From assembly GCA_002438635.1 (NCBI GenBank), contig DJPX01000026.1, forward strand, positions 6,923 to 70,922: a stretch of 64,000 nt of DNA, read 5' to 3'. Shown here piece after piece: positions 33,677 to 42,935 of the stretch; position 1 is the first letter of the stretch; the number at the start of each line of letters is the position of its first letter. The notes beneath the pieces were generated by a model that was not told the origin of the DNA, searched no databases, and worked only from the letters and a program-made list of their open reading frames with translations. Origin of the DNA: Bacteroidales bacterium UBA6401. GTDB taxonomy: Bacteria > Bacteroidota > Bacteroidia > Bacteroidales > UBA932. The position numbers and the translations under genes were made by a program.

Positions 33677-36154
33677 TTATTCCAATGTAACTATGGTCAC
33701 TCCACTTCCCCCTTGACGAATGTCTTCATCGTTAACGGTGCTGACTCCGGGCATCGTTCGAAGATATTTTTGTAACTCTTCGTGTAAGACACCAGAGCCT
33801 TTGCCGTGAATGATTCTTACTTGGTTGACTCCGGTCATAATAGCATCATCGATAAATCTGGTTACTCTTTCCATGGCGGAAGATAGTCTTTCTCCGCGAA
33901 GGTCTATTTCGGGGGAGAAATTCAATTTTCTTTCTCGTATGGATGGATCCACCTTTTCATAAACCGGTGTATTCGTGTTTTTTGTGGCTTGCTTGAACTC
34001 ATTTGATGAAATTCGCTCCACTTTATCAGGGGTCATTTTACTGATGATGTTCCCGATAACGACCTTTATCTCTTTTGAAGACACATTTACGACTTCGCCC
34101 ACCATCCCGTTCGATTTTACTCTAACCTTTTCTCCGAGTTTAAGGGGTGCATTTCTAAACTCTTCTTCTCTGGTTTTCTCCTCTGTCTTGGCGCTTTTTT
34201 TACGCTTTTTCAACTGTTCCAGTTTACGATTGATATATTCGTCGTGAACCTTTTGCTTGTTGATTTTATTGGTTTCCAGGGCTTGGATAAAGCCTTGTAG
34301 TTCATTTCGGGCTTCTTTTGTCTTTACTTTATCTGCGCTGCTTTCTTTTATGTCGCGGATGGTTTTTTCCACTTGCTTGTTAGCCCCCTTAACTATACTT
34401 TCAGCTTCTTTTTTGGCATTATCGATTATTTGCTGTTTTTGCTGCTTTATAGACTCGAGCTCCTGTTGGTATTGTTCCGTGAGTCCTTCAAGTGTCCCTT
34501 CTGCTTTTTTGACTTTCTTTATTTTTTCGTCAAGCACCCTTCTTCCCTTAACTATACGCCTAAGGGTTTTTTCCATATCCACAAAATCTTCACCAGCTCG
34601 CGACTCTGCATCTTTGACTATATTTTCCGGCAGTCCCATTTTTCGGGCCAATTCGAACGCGAATGAGTTCCCCGGTAATCCTATCTCTAATTTAAACAGT
34701 GGTGCTATTTTAGAGGTGTCATAGAGCATAGCCCCATTTATTACATGGGTATCGGCCTTTGAAGCGTAAAGTTTTAGATTAGTGTAGTGCGTTGTGAGTA
34801 CGCCATAGCAGCCTCGCCGGTCGAACTCGCTAAGTATAGCTTCTGCTATGGCACCACCGGCGGTGGGCTCTGTCCCAGAACCGAACTCATCTATTAAAAT
34901 AAGAGAGTGCTCATCGCTGGAAGAAAGCATTTGTTTCATGTCCAGAAGGAAAGAACTATATGTGCTTAGGTCGTTTTCTAATGATTGGTCATCGCCTATG
35001 CATACTTCTATTCGATTGAAAATGGGTAATTCCGAACTTTCAGAGGTCGGAATAAGCATACCCCACTGAAACATATATTGCAGTAACCCTACTGTTTTCA
35101 TACACACTGATTTTCCTCCGGCATTTGGCCCAGAGATCAGCAGTATGCGTTTATCGGATGTAAGGGTAATGGTGAGGGGCGAGATCTCTTTGTGTTCCTT
35201 TTTTAGATTCTTTTCCAGTATCGGGTGTCTGGCTTTTCTTAAAGATAGCGAACCATCTTGCGATATGATAGGCATACCAGCAGCAAAGTCCAGGGCTGTC
35301 TGCGCCTTGGCCAGAAGAAAATCCATTTCCCCTAGAGTCGTAGCATTATTAAGAAGTTCTGGTATGTAAGGGCGCAGGAATTCCGTAAAGGAAAATAGAA
35401 TTCTGGCGATTTCTTCAGCTTCTTTAAAATGGAGTTCTATTACTTCATTTTCTAATTCGACAATTTCTGCAGGTTCTATGAAAGTGGTCTTCCCGCTTGC
35501 TGAACAATCATATACATATCCGGCAAGTTTTCTTTTGCTGGAGGTGATGACTGGTACCAGTATTTTCCCGTCTCTTATGTTTATGTTCGAATCTGGGTCG
35601 CTGATGCCGTCATCTTGAGCTTTTTTTAGTATCGCGCGGGCTTTTTTACTGACAGCCTCCTCCTTGTTCCTTAGTTCGGTACGGATATGAAGTAGTTCGG
35701 GCGAAGCGGAATCTTTGATCTCACCATATTTATCCAGAATACCCTCTATCCGTCTTCTGACTTCCGGGTAGGATATCATGGCTTCTGATTTCTTTTTCAA
35801 AAGTGGATAGACGCTATCTTTTATAGAAGAAAAGAAGGTGCTTACTTTGCGTGAAATTTCAAGTAGGGTACTGAGCTTGCCTAAAGAGATTACATCTATA
35901 CTGCTACCGCTTTTCTCCAAAGGCTTGAGAAATGGTATTGCATCTATGTAGCCTGTGGTCGGGAATCCGTCTTCGAACATCACGATAAGACGCATCTCGT
36001 CAGTTAGGGCAAGTCGCTCTCTAATAGTGCTTTCGTCGATTGAAAAGTCTTCTCGTGCGACTCTGTCGGCGGCATATTCCGTCTGGCATTTGTTGGAAAT
36101 AATCTCTCGTACCTTGTCAAATCCTATCTTCGCTTCCAGTCTTGCTCTTGTCAT
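33677..36154 (-). CDS. mutS2: Endonuclease MutS2
   Basis: 825 residues from the ATG at 36154 (a GTG one codon earlier is possible). MutS-type clamp/lever region, ATPase with Walker A GPNAGGKS and DEFGSGTEPTAGG, a long Lys/Glu coiled coil (about 515-640), a KOW-like segment and a C-terminal Smr nuclease domain with DLRGERLSSA and HGKGSGVLHEE. MutS2 acts in recombination control and, in some bacteria, in rescue of collided ribosomes. It begins inside the 3' end of cdaA (38-bp overlap). Confidence 0.96.
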   Translation of the reverse strand: MTRARLEAKIGFDKVREIISNKCQTEYAADRVAREDFSIDESTIRERLALTDEMRLIVMFEDGFPTTGYIDAIPFLKPLEKSGSSIDVISLGKLSTLLEISRKVSTFFSSIKDSVYPLLKKKSEAMISYPEVRRRIEGILDKYGEIKDSASPELLHIRTELRNKEEAVSKKARAILKKAQDDGISDPDSNINIRDGKILVPVITSSKRKLAGYVYDCSASGKTTFIEPAEIVELENEVIELHFKEAEEIARILFSFTEFLRPYIPELLNNATTLGEMDFLLAKAQTALDFAAGMPIISQDGSLSLRKARHPILEKNLKKEHKEISPLTITLTSDKRILLISGPNAGGKSVCMKTVGLLQYMFQWGMLIPTSESSELPIFNRIEVCIGDDQSLENDLSTYSSFLLDMKQMLSSSDEHSLILIDEFGSGTEPTAGGAIAEAILSEFDRRGCYGVLTTHYTNLKLYASKADTHVINGAMLYDTSKIAPLFKLEIGLPGNSFAFELARKMGLPENIVKDAESRAGEDFVDMEKTLRRIVKGRRVLDEKIKKVKKAEGTLEGLTEQYQQELESIKQQKQQIIDNAKKEAESIVKGANKQVEKTIRDIKESSADKVKTKEARNELQGFIQALETNKINKQKVHDEYINRKLEQLKKRKKSAKTEEKTREEEFRNAPLKLGEKVRVKSNGMVGEVVNVSSKEIKVVIGNIISKMTPDKVERISSNEFKQATKNTNTPVYEKVDPSIRERKLNFSPEIDLRGERLSSAMERVTRFIDDAIMTGVNQVRIIHGKGSGVLHEELQKYLRTMPGVSTVNDEDIRQGGSGVTIVTLE

Positions 36155-36935
36155 CACTTATAAGGAGTTTAAGGGTATTAATGTTTTTTACAGGTCTAAT
36201 GTTCCCATCGGTTACAAAAGACACGCCTCCGGTTTGTTCACTGACCACTATGACGGATACATCGTAGTGCTCGCTAACTCCGATAGCCGCTTTATGTCTC
36301 ATTCCGAAACGCGCCGGGATATTTGTTCTGTCTGTTATGGGAAGAGTGCAACGCGCAGCTACGATTCTATTTCCATTTATGATCATAGCGCCATCATGTA
36401 GGGGGGAATTCTTAAAGAATATGTTTTCTATAAGACGTTTACTGATGATGGCATCTATTCTGTCTCCGGTGGATATGATATCATCCAGCGATGATTGGTG
36501 AGGAATAACTATTAAAGCTCCCACCTTTTGATCTCCCATTTCGAAACAGGCTTGGACAAGTTCGTCTATTGATTCTGCCGACAGATTTTTCTTATCGCGG
36601 TTGAGAAATTTGCTTATGACAGAATCACTGCCACTGAACGCTTTCCGACCTATGTTAAATAGAAAGTGGCGTATTTCAGGCTGGAATATCACCACTAGAG
36701 CGATAGTACCTACATCTATCACTGTACCTAACAATGAAGACATCATCTTCATGTTGAGAGCGTTTACAAGGAAGCGCAGTATGAACAAAGAGAGAATGGC
36801 TATGAATATGTTCATAGCGGCAGAACCCTTTATCCATTTGAATACTACATAAATTACTGCAGCCACCATTAAGATGTCCAGCACATCGACAAAGGTAATT
36901 CTAAGAAAACCTATGTTAATCAGAGGCCATATCAT
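36117..36935 (-). CDS. cdaA: Diadenylate cyclase CdaA
   Basis: 272 residues. Three N-terminal membrane spans (about 8-85) and a cytoplasmic DAC domain (about 100-250) with the catalytic DGAMIING and the RHKAAIGVSE motif (RHR in many homologs). It makes c-di-AMP from two ATP. There is no cdaR beside it. First gene of the long leftward operon running through mutS2 to dapF; c-di-AMP and cell-wall precursor genes thus share a transcript (inference from spacing). Confidence 0.95.
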   Translation of the reverse strand: MIWPLINIGFLRITFVDVLDILMVAAVIYVVFKWIKGSAAMNIFIAILSLFILRFLVNALNMKMMSSLLGTVIDVGTIALVVIFQPEIRHFLFNIGRKAFSGSDSVISKFLNRDKKNLSAESIDELVQACFEMGDQKVGALIVIPHQSSLDDIISTGDRIDAIISKRLIENIFFKNSPLHDGAMIINGNRIVAARCTLPITDRTNIPARFGMRHKAAIGVSEHYDVSVIVVSEQTGGVSFVTDGNIRPVKNINTLKLLISDDKSKTGSEDRI

Positions 36936-36959
36936 AGAGTTACAAATCTACTAAAAAAG

Positions 36960-38258
36960 CTACGATTTTCCACAAGCTATTCCCACTATGTCTGATACTG
37001 CTTTTCTAGCCGGGCCTACGCTCCCTTTGTCGAAAGGATGAGCATTGTTCGTTAGAAGTATGATTGCTATTTTTTCATCTAGGTCCATAACCACCGAAGT
37101 CCCTGTGTAGCCTGTATGGCAGACACAATGGTCCTTGGAAAGTAGATCTCCTGTAAAATGTGCGTATGGGCTAGTGGCATCCCAACCAAGCGCACGGCCT
37201 ATTTTCTTGTCTTGGACTTTAAACATTTTCTTGACAGTTTTTGCCTTTAGTATTCTTCTACCATGGATTTCACCTCCGTTCATTAGGGCTGCACACATTA
37301 CTGCCAGATCATCGGCACAGGAGAATATGCCTGCATTTCCGGAATTGCCACAGTTAAACCTTCTTGCCAATGGGTCGTGGACTTGGCCGAGAAGCATCTC
37401 TCCATTTTTTGTGTTTTGGGATATCTGGTTGGATGCCGTGCGCCCAGGGATAAGAACCTCTGTTGGGGCTATCATTGACAGGTATTCCGCTGGTATGTCC
37501 CTATCAAGGGGAAGGTATCGTGTGTTTTTTAGGCCAAGTGGATCGAAGACATTGGCCTGAACATAATCGCATAACTTTTGGCCCGTTACGCTTTCTATGA
37601 CATATTGCAAACTTACAAAGCTGGGGCAGCTATAGTTCATTTTTGTGCCAGGTTTGGAATTACGAGGAAGATCTTCTATGATGTAGCGTCGAAGAGAATC
37701 GCTTTGGAATTCACCCCACCTTTTAGATAGTTCTTCAACAGGGATATACGATGGCAGTCCACCTGTGTGTGTAAGCAGGTCTTTAATCCTTATTTTTATG
37801 ATTTTACCATTTTCTTCTTGCCAATTCTTATATCCATGGAGGTATTTATCTACAGGGTCGTTTAGCCGAATTTTCTTCTGCTCAACAAGTTGCATTATGG
37901 CTATTGTGGTCCCGAAGCACTTGCTCAAAGATGCAAGGTCAAATACTGTTTTAGTGGACATTGGCTCTTTTTTAGGGAGTATTTGTTTGTCCCCGTATGC
38001 CTGCTCGTAGATGATATTGTCATTTTTCACTATGCAGAGAACTGCTCCGGGTGCATTGTGCTGTGCGATAGTCTCATTCAGGACAGAATCACATTTTACT
38101 AGAACTGATCCATTTATAAAGTAGGTTTCGGGGGCTGTGTGTTCCAGATATGCACTTCCTGATTTGCCGCCATATATGTGCTCTGATTTGTTCGCTACAG
38201 AGCAGCTTATAATCAATCCTATAGATGCTGTAAGAAGATATAATGATTTTGTATTCAT
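36960..38258 (-). CDS. Beta-lactamase-family serine hydrolase, lipoprotein
   Basis: 432 residues. A lipoprotein signal (Cys19 in LIISCS) is followed by a class C beta-lactamase/esterase-type domain. The SxxK nucleophile motif is SLSK (about 112-115). The YxN-type motif reads YSC instead of YSN, and the third motif region is HTGYTGTS. Members of this group are esterases, D-aminopeptidases or penicillin-binding-like proteins more often than true beta-lactamases. It ends 24 bp upstream of the cdaA start and might share its transcript. Confidence 0.85.
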   Translation of the reverse strand: MNTKSLYLLTASIGLIISCSVANKSEHIYGGKSGSAYLEHTAPETYFINGSVLVKCDSVLNETIAQHNAPGAVLCIVKNDNIIYEQAYGDKQILPKKEPMSTKTVFDLASLSKCFGTTIAIMQLVEQKKIRLNDPVDKYLHGYKNWQEENGKIIKIRIKDLLTHTGGLPSYIPVEELSKRWGEFQSDSLRRYIIEDLPRNSKPGTKMNYSCPSFVSLQYVIESVTGQKLCDYVQANVFDPLGLKNTRYLPLDRDIPAEYLSMIAPTEVLIPGRTASNQISQNTKNGEMLLGQVHDPLARRFNCGNSGNAGIFSCADDLAVMCAALMNGGEIHGRRILKAKTVKKMFKVQDKKIGRALGWDATSPYAHFTGDLLSKDHCVCHTGYTGTSVVMDLDEKIAIILLTNNAHPFDKGSVGPARKAVSDIVGIACGKS

Positions 38259-38471
38259 ATTTTAGTCAATATCGGTCATGTCTATGTGTGCATGTTCTTT
38301 GTTCTATTTTTTTTGGAGCTACTTTGGGATCATCTATCGTTTTCGATAGAAATCGCTATCCACAAAATTAATCAAATTAATTTACTTATATCTTCGATAA
38401 TTGTTTAGTTGCATAATATGCTTTTTCAAATTGTTCTAGATACAAAAGCATTAAAGCATATTCTAAAAATA

Positions 38472-38501
38472 ACGGCTGACACTGTGAATGATGTCAGCCG
38501 T
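38472..38501 (-). terminator. Intrinsic terminator after the 527-residue lipoprotein gene
   Basis: Perfect 10-bp stem ACGGCTGACA/TGTCAGCCGT with a 10-nt loop. Read leftward it is followed by TATTTTTAG. Confidence 0.8.
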
Positions 38502-38526
38502 TAGTATCAGGTGATATTAAATTGAC

Positions 38527-40110
38527 TTATAGTCTTTTTCTAAATATCGTCTTTGAAGTCGTCCTGTGCGAAGGTAGTTGAATTGTACTTGATGCACTTA
38601 TTTTGAGCACGCCTAACGATGAAGTCTCAGGTGCTACTTCGGATATATCCGTTACGCCTTCCGGAGTCAGTTCTAAAAGCTGTCTATGAAGAACTCCGAA
38701 TATTCCATATTCATCCCAAGCAAATCCTAGGAGGGTGCAGGTTTTGTACCCATCCACATAATAATTATTCATACTTTTCCCAGAATAACCACCTTGGAGC
38801 ATAGCATTCATGGTCGGCTCATCTGGATATGACACGTCATCTGTAAGGTCTCCTTTAGATAGTGCGACGCACCAGGATGCAGCAAGACCATTTGGGTTGA
38901 CCTTTGCTTGAACAAGCACCTTACCTTTGGCATTAGCCCATTTCGTGTTGTCAGAGTCGTATAGCTTATCTCCGTCGAAATAGCGATAAACCAGTGATAT
39001 ATCTGCATCAGAGACATCAGTACTCTTGGACGTGAATTGTTTTTTGAATACATCCCCGAGAGCATTCCCCTGCTCATCCATAGCATAGGCGTAGGCATAA
39101 TAAGATGTATTTGCCTCAAGGTCCCAAGTTTCCTCGCTTACCCCAGTGTAGCTAACGCCCTCTACTACTTTTTCTATATCCATATTTTTGTCAGAAGCAT
39201 ATTTCTCGAGAGTTTCCTTTACTTTTCCTGGCATGGCTGCATCTCCTGCCCATGAAGCAACTTCTTCGATGCTAGTCCAATATCTTACTGAACCATCGGA
39301 AGGTGTAACGACTACTGTTCCTTCGGATGCACTGAGATTTTTGATTTCAATGTCAAATGTGCAATCCTTCGGATCGCCAGGTTCTAGGGTTGAGAATTGA
39401 GCCGATGCGCTGGTGCCGTAGCAATCACCATTATCGTTTACGTTAATAGCGAAAACATAAAAGTTCGTTGATGAAGGGAGTCCCGATACCTCTTCTTCGC
39501 TATCGCCCATATTAAGCAATCCTTCCAAAATATCTTCCAAAGTAAGAGAAGGATATTGTTTCTTTATTTGTGCTAATTCATCAGTGAACACGGCGGAAGC
39601 ATCCCCGGAGATACTATTCCAAGTTTCGTCAGTGACGACATTCCAATAGTAACGCGAGGTCTTGTCTTTAGGCTCAACCTTTACATAGGCAGAACTATTG
39701 GTTACATTAGAAATATTGATGGTGAATGCCGCATCTTCGGGTATATTTACCGAAACATTAAAAGACACTTTATCTCCTGTCCCCGTCGTCCCGAAATATA
39801 ACACTGTTATGGGACCCTCTGTTGTTACATCATCGTTCAGGGCTTCCGGTGCGGTTACATCAAATTTTGTTTCGGTAAGAGTGGCTGTCCACCCCTTAGG
39901 CGTTTCGATTATGGTGCGGGTAATATTCTCGGCTTTTACATCAAATTCTTTTTTCTCTCCGAGTTCGAATGGTACATTCTTAGGGGCATCTATTTCAAAT
40001 ACCATTTTTTCCTTAACTGGATCCTCGGAGTTGTTTTTCTCCCCACAACTGCTTGCAAGAGCCGTAATCGCCGCAAATATAATAATACGGATTTTTGAAT
40101 ATATATTCAT
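38527..40110 (-). CDS. Surface lipoprotein with tandem Ig/FnIII-like domains
   Basis: 527 residues. Lipobox LASSC with Cys at about 22. An N-terminal BACON-like segment (about 35-130, TPKGWTATLTETKFDV) is followed by two related domains (about 132-243 and 250-365) sharing the pattern FxIxIxNxSxSxxxVxVxPxDxxxRYYW, a central helix, then YVFAxNxxDxxG. A third domain follows to residue 500. The last 20 residues (SHRTTSKTIFRKRL and before) look unlike the rest. Function unknown; probably surface-exposed. Preceded and followed by terminators. Confidence 0.78.
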   Translation of the reverse strand: MNIYSKIRIIIFAAITALASSCGEKNNSEDPVKEKMVFEIDAPKNVPFELGEKKEFDVKAENITRTIIETPKGWTATLTETKFDVTAPEALNDDVTTEGPITVLYFGTTGTGDKVSFNVSVNIPEDAAFTINISNVTNSSAYVKVEPKDKTSRYYWNVVTDETWNSISGDASAVFTDELAQIKKQYPSLTLEDILEGLLNMGDSEEEVSGLPSSTNFYVFAINVNDNGDCYGTSASAQFSTLEPGDPKDCTFDIEIKNLSASEGTVVVTPSDGSVRYWTSIEEVASWAGDAAMPGKVKETLEKYASDKNMDIEKVVEGVSYTGVSEETWDLEANTSYYAYAYAMDEQGNALGDVFKKQFTSKSTDVSDADISLVYRYFDGDKLYDSDNTKWANAKGKVLVQAKVNPNGLAASWCVALSKGDLTDDVSYPDEPTMNAMLQGGYSGKSMNNYYVDGYKTCTLLGFAWDEYGIFGVLHRQLLELTPEGVTDISEVAPETSSLGVLKISASSTIQLPSHRTTSKTIFRKRL

Positions 40111-40128
40111 TTGTCGTAAAAAAGAAGA

Positions 40129-40159
40129 GGAAGGCCACTTATAAAAATAAAGGCCTTCC
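40129..40159 (-). terminator. Intrinsic terminator between the two surface lipoprotein genes
   Basis: Perfect 8-bp stem GGAAGGCC/GGCCTTCC with a 15-nt AT-rich loop. Read leftward it is followed by TCTTCTTTTTT. It lies 9 bp after the stop of the 470-residue gene. Confidence 0.75.
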
Positions 40160-40167
40160 AGATAAAA

Positions 40168-41580
40168 TTAAAATACTATCATTGAACGTACACACATACC
40201 GCTGTTCTTTCTATAATCGGCGATGAATCCAGGTCTAAAATTACTTGAATCGAAGCAGAAGTAGTATGCCCAATATGAGCATCCGCTACTATCATATTTT
40301 TCTGTACTTGTCCAATATTCGGCGCCACTTCTATATAGAGGTTGTGCCTTGTCACCCAAGGTTTCAAATGATTTTTCAAGCCATACGTTTGCCGTCCCTT
40401 GATCGTTGAAATATACGTTGTCATAGATATATTTGAACTGATAAGCGGAAGGGAGGAACCAGCCTGAACTTTTTTCTGGCGCCGGGTGAGCCTCTTCTTG
40501 AGCTACTAAGGCATAGTAGGCTGCAGGGAAACTATCATCGTTTGCAGTCAGTGCTCCAGGTCTTTGTAGTGAGGCCTTTTGTATTGAGATACTATTTGTA
40601 TAGCCTAAAAAGTCATTCAATTGAGAAGATGTGCCAGCTCCTTCATAGTAACTGTCAAAGAAACTCCAGTTAGCGAGTTCGTCACTTCCATTTAAAGAGG
40701 TGGCATCTTTTATGGCGACAGCATAGGCTTTTATGGTTCCCAATGGAGTAGAGCCATCTTTCATTTTATAAAATTCATCCCTATCGTTGTAATCTGTTGC
40801 AGCACCTGTATAGAAAACGATTGCGATAGGCGTCTTTTCCGGGTTAAGTTCAGTGCTCCAAGTACCATCGCTGTAGTAGAAGTCGCCGACTTCCGGAGCC
40901 TTAATCTCTTTAGTTTTTAATGCCAATGGTTCCGCAGCAACAGGGTTGTCTTCAGAGAGGTCATTGGCCGCAGCGTAAACTTTATATTCTGTACCTGCGG
41001 TAAGGCCGTCTACGTGGCATTCTTCGCCTGAAGTAGTGAGCGCGGTGCCGTCCTGTATGATTTTTTCCGCTGATGGTGCATCTTCGGTTGCAGGAAGACA
41101 TAACCACGCCGCTTTGCCGGCATTTTCAACAATCACTTTGAAACTTACTGTATTTTCACCGACTTCTCCTGCCAAGAGATTTATTACAGGTGTCGGAATC
41201 GCTGTGGTTATGGACACTTCAGCTATAGGGCTTATTCCGGTTTTGTTGCTGGCGACAGCTACGATGGTGTACTCGGTATAGGGTACAAGATTAGATACTG
41301 TATATTCCTTCTCTTTAGTAGCGTCAGCTGGCGTGCCATCTTCAAGAATGACTTCTGCTTCAGGGATGGTTTCACCTTTCTTCAAAGTCATGTAATATGC
41401 TTGGTTAGCATCTGTGGGTTTCAAATTGAAAGTAAGGCTTGTTTCTGTACTGCTTTTACTTGTCAATTCGACAGTAGGTAGTGGTGTCTCTTCTTCGTTT
41501 TTAACACAAGAAACAACGCCTGCTATCGCCGATAGGGCTATAATAGCATGGCGTAGAGATAACGAATGAAACTTGTTCAT
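40168..41580 (-). CDS. Lipoprotein with FnIII-like repeats and a FISUMP/DUF1566-like C-terminus
   Basis: 470 residues. Signal and lipobox GVVSC (Cys about 25). Two FnIII-like units (about 35-128 and 130-225) each end in the YTVSNLVPYTEYTIVAVASN-like pattern. The C-terminal half (about 230-470) holds GWFLPSAYQF, YWTSTEKYDSSGCSYWAYYF and CVRSMIVF, as in the DUF1566/FISUMP-type module of secreted Bacteroidota proteins. Probably cell-surface adhesion or carbohydrate-contact function; not known. Followed by a terminator. Confidence 0.8.
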   Translation of the reverse strand: MNKFHSLSLRHAIIALSAIAGVVSCVKNEEETPLPTVELTSKSSTETSLTFNLKPTDANQAYYMTLKKGETIPEAEVILEDGTPADATKEKEYTVSNLVPYTEYTIVAVASNKTGISPIAEVSITTAIPTPVINLLAGEVGENTVSFKVIVENAGKAAWLCLPATEDAPSAEKIIQDGTALTTSGEECHVDGLTAGTEYKVYAAANDLSEDNPVAAEPLALKTKEIKAPEVGDFYYSDGTWSTELNPEKTPIAIVFYTGAATDYNDRDEFYKMKDGSTPLGTIKAYAVAIKDATSLNGSDELANWSFFDSYYEGAGTSSQLNDFLGYTNSISIQKASLQRPGALTANDDSFPAAYYALVAQEEAHPAPEKSSGWFLPSAYQFKYIYDNVYFNDQGTANVWLEKSFETLGDKAQPLYRSGAEYWTSTEKYDSSGCSYWAYYFCFDSSNFRPGFIADYRKNSGMCVRSMIVF

Positions 41581-42310
41581 AGTTGATTTGTTTGATTCCG
41601 GGGGTGCGAGATGGAATATTCTTAATACTTAATAAATAATACACTTTAACTTACTTAGAGACAAGCGCACCCTTTCTTTAAACGAACAAGTCGCCAAGTA
41701 TCAAAAACCTTAAAAAATGCCCCATAATCATTTTTTAATTTTCCGGTCTATAATTCTTTTTATAAAAGAAATCTATTCTCAAAATTAAAAGATAAATCTG
41801 AAGCAATTTGTTTTTTAAGTTTCTTTCGATTGTAAATGTAATGCAATTTATCGATATTTTAAACACGAAATAGCGTTAACGTGAGGCTTTTTGTGTACTT
41901 GTTTAATAAATTTTTCTTATAAATTGTAAGTTTTATATTGGGATTAGTTAATTTTAGTATTAAATATACTCCTGTACACTGCTAAAGATGAAGGAAAATG
42001 TCATCTAAAATAATTTAACAAATTTTGAAATATTTTTATTTACGAGCGATCAAGTGTTACTTGGTGATCGTGAAAAATAACCAGATAATCTTTTTACCCA
42101 GCACAGTCATTCTTTCTGTTAACTTGATATTAATCTGCCATCATAAATATTGTCAATCGCCAAAGCAGTGAGTCTTATGACAGCATTCGTGTCTCCGGTA
42201 ATTTAATTTTTAGAACCATTTGGAAATTAGTGGGGTTTTTACTATATTTGCAGCCCCTAAAAAGGGGATGAATAATTTTATTATTTTATAAACAATTAAT
42301 TATCAAATCA
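41581..42310. other. 730-bp AT-rich region upstream of the ribosomal genes, no gene seen
   Basis: Many stop codons in all frames and no recognisable RNA gene. An imperfect inverted repeat CGATCAAGT-GTT-ACTTGGTGATCG (42047-42070, 2-nt bulge) is present. TAATTTTG on the minus strand (plus-strand CAAAATTA, 41780-41787) could be a -7 element for the leftward lipoprotein gene. The rplC promoter lies at the right end. rpsJ, usually immediately upstream of rplC, is absent. Confidence 0.6.
42219..42250 (+). promoter_or_regulatory. Strong promoter of the rplC-rpsC operon
   Basis: TTTG (42219-42222), a 20-bp spacer and TATATTTG (42243-42250) match the Bacteroidota consensus exactly. The predicted leader of about 50 nt begins with a small CCCC-TAAAAA-GGGG hairpin (42254-42267). 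Confidence 0.85.
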
Positions 42311-42931
42311 ATGCCTGGATTAATTGGAAAGAAAATCGGAATGACATCCGTTTTCGGTGCCGATGGAAAGAATATTCCATGCACCGTTATCGAGGCTGGT
42401 CCGTGCGTTGTTACGCAGCTACGTACAGTAGAAAAAGATGGTTATGCCGCTGTACAGCTTGCCTATGACGAAGTTTCAGAAAAGCACACCAGCGCGCCTC
42501 TCCAGGGGCACTTCAAAAAGGCAGGAACCACTCCTAAGCGTAAGCTTGTCGAGTTTAAGACGGACTTTGCAGGAGAGCTAAAACTAGGCGATGTCGTCGC
42601 TTTGGACGTTTTTGATGGCGTTCCATTCGTCGATGTGGTCGGTACTTCAAAAGGTAAGGGATTCCAGGGCGTAGTTAAACGTCACGGATTTGCCGGAGTC
42701 GGTGGCCAGACCCATGGTCAGCACAATCGTCTTCGTCACCCTGGTTCTATGGGCGCATCATCTTGGCCTTCACGCGTGTTCCCAGGAATGCGTATGGCTG
42801 GTCATATGGGCAATGACAGAGTTAAAGTGGAGAACCTTCAGGTGCTTAAACTCATTCCAGAGAGTAATCTTCTCGTTGTAAAAGGTTCCGTTCCGGGAGC
42901 TAAGGGTTCTTATGTAATTGTGGAGGCTTAG
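42311..42931 (+). CDS. rplC: 50S ribosomal protein L3
   Basis: 206 residues. MPGLIGKKIGMTSVFG at the start, the GTSKGKGFQGVVKRHGFAG loop that reaches into the 50S core, and the QTHGQHNRLRHPGSMGASSWPSRVFPGMRMAGHMGN signature in two parts. First gene of the operon here; in most bacteria rpsJ precedes it. Confidence 0.97.
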   Translation: MPGLIGKKIGMTSVFGADGKNIPCTVIEAGPCVVTQLRTVEKDGYAAVQLAYDEVSEKHTSAPLQGHFKKAGTTPKRKLVEFKTDFAGELKLGDVVALDVFDGVPFVDVVGTSKGKGFQGVVKRHGFAGVGGQTHGQHNRLRHPGSMGASSWPSRVFPGMRMAGHMGNDRVKVENLQVLKLIPESNLLVVKGSVPGAKGSYVIVEA

Positions 42932-42935
42932 TAGT

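Noticed and set aside
34257..34724. 155-codon open frame antisense to mutS2
   Set aside because: Ser/Phe/Cys-rich product is the complement of the Lys/Glu coiled coil of MutS2; not a gene.
36960..38258. True beta-lactamase resistance gene
   Set aside because: Only the fold and SxxK are shared; the YSC motif and lipoprotein anchor fit the wider esterase/peptidase group better.
41581..42310. Hidden rpsJ upstream of rplC
   Set aside because: All frames are broken by stops; none of the conserved S10 segments could be found.
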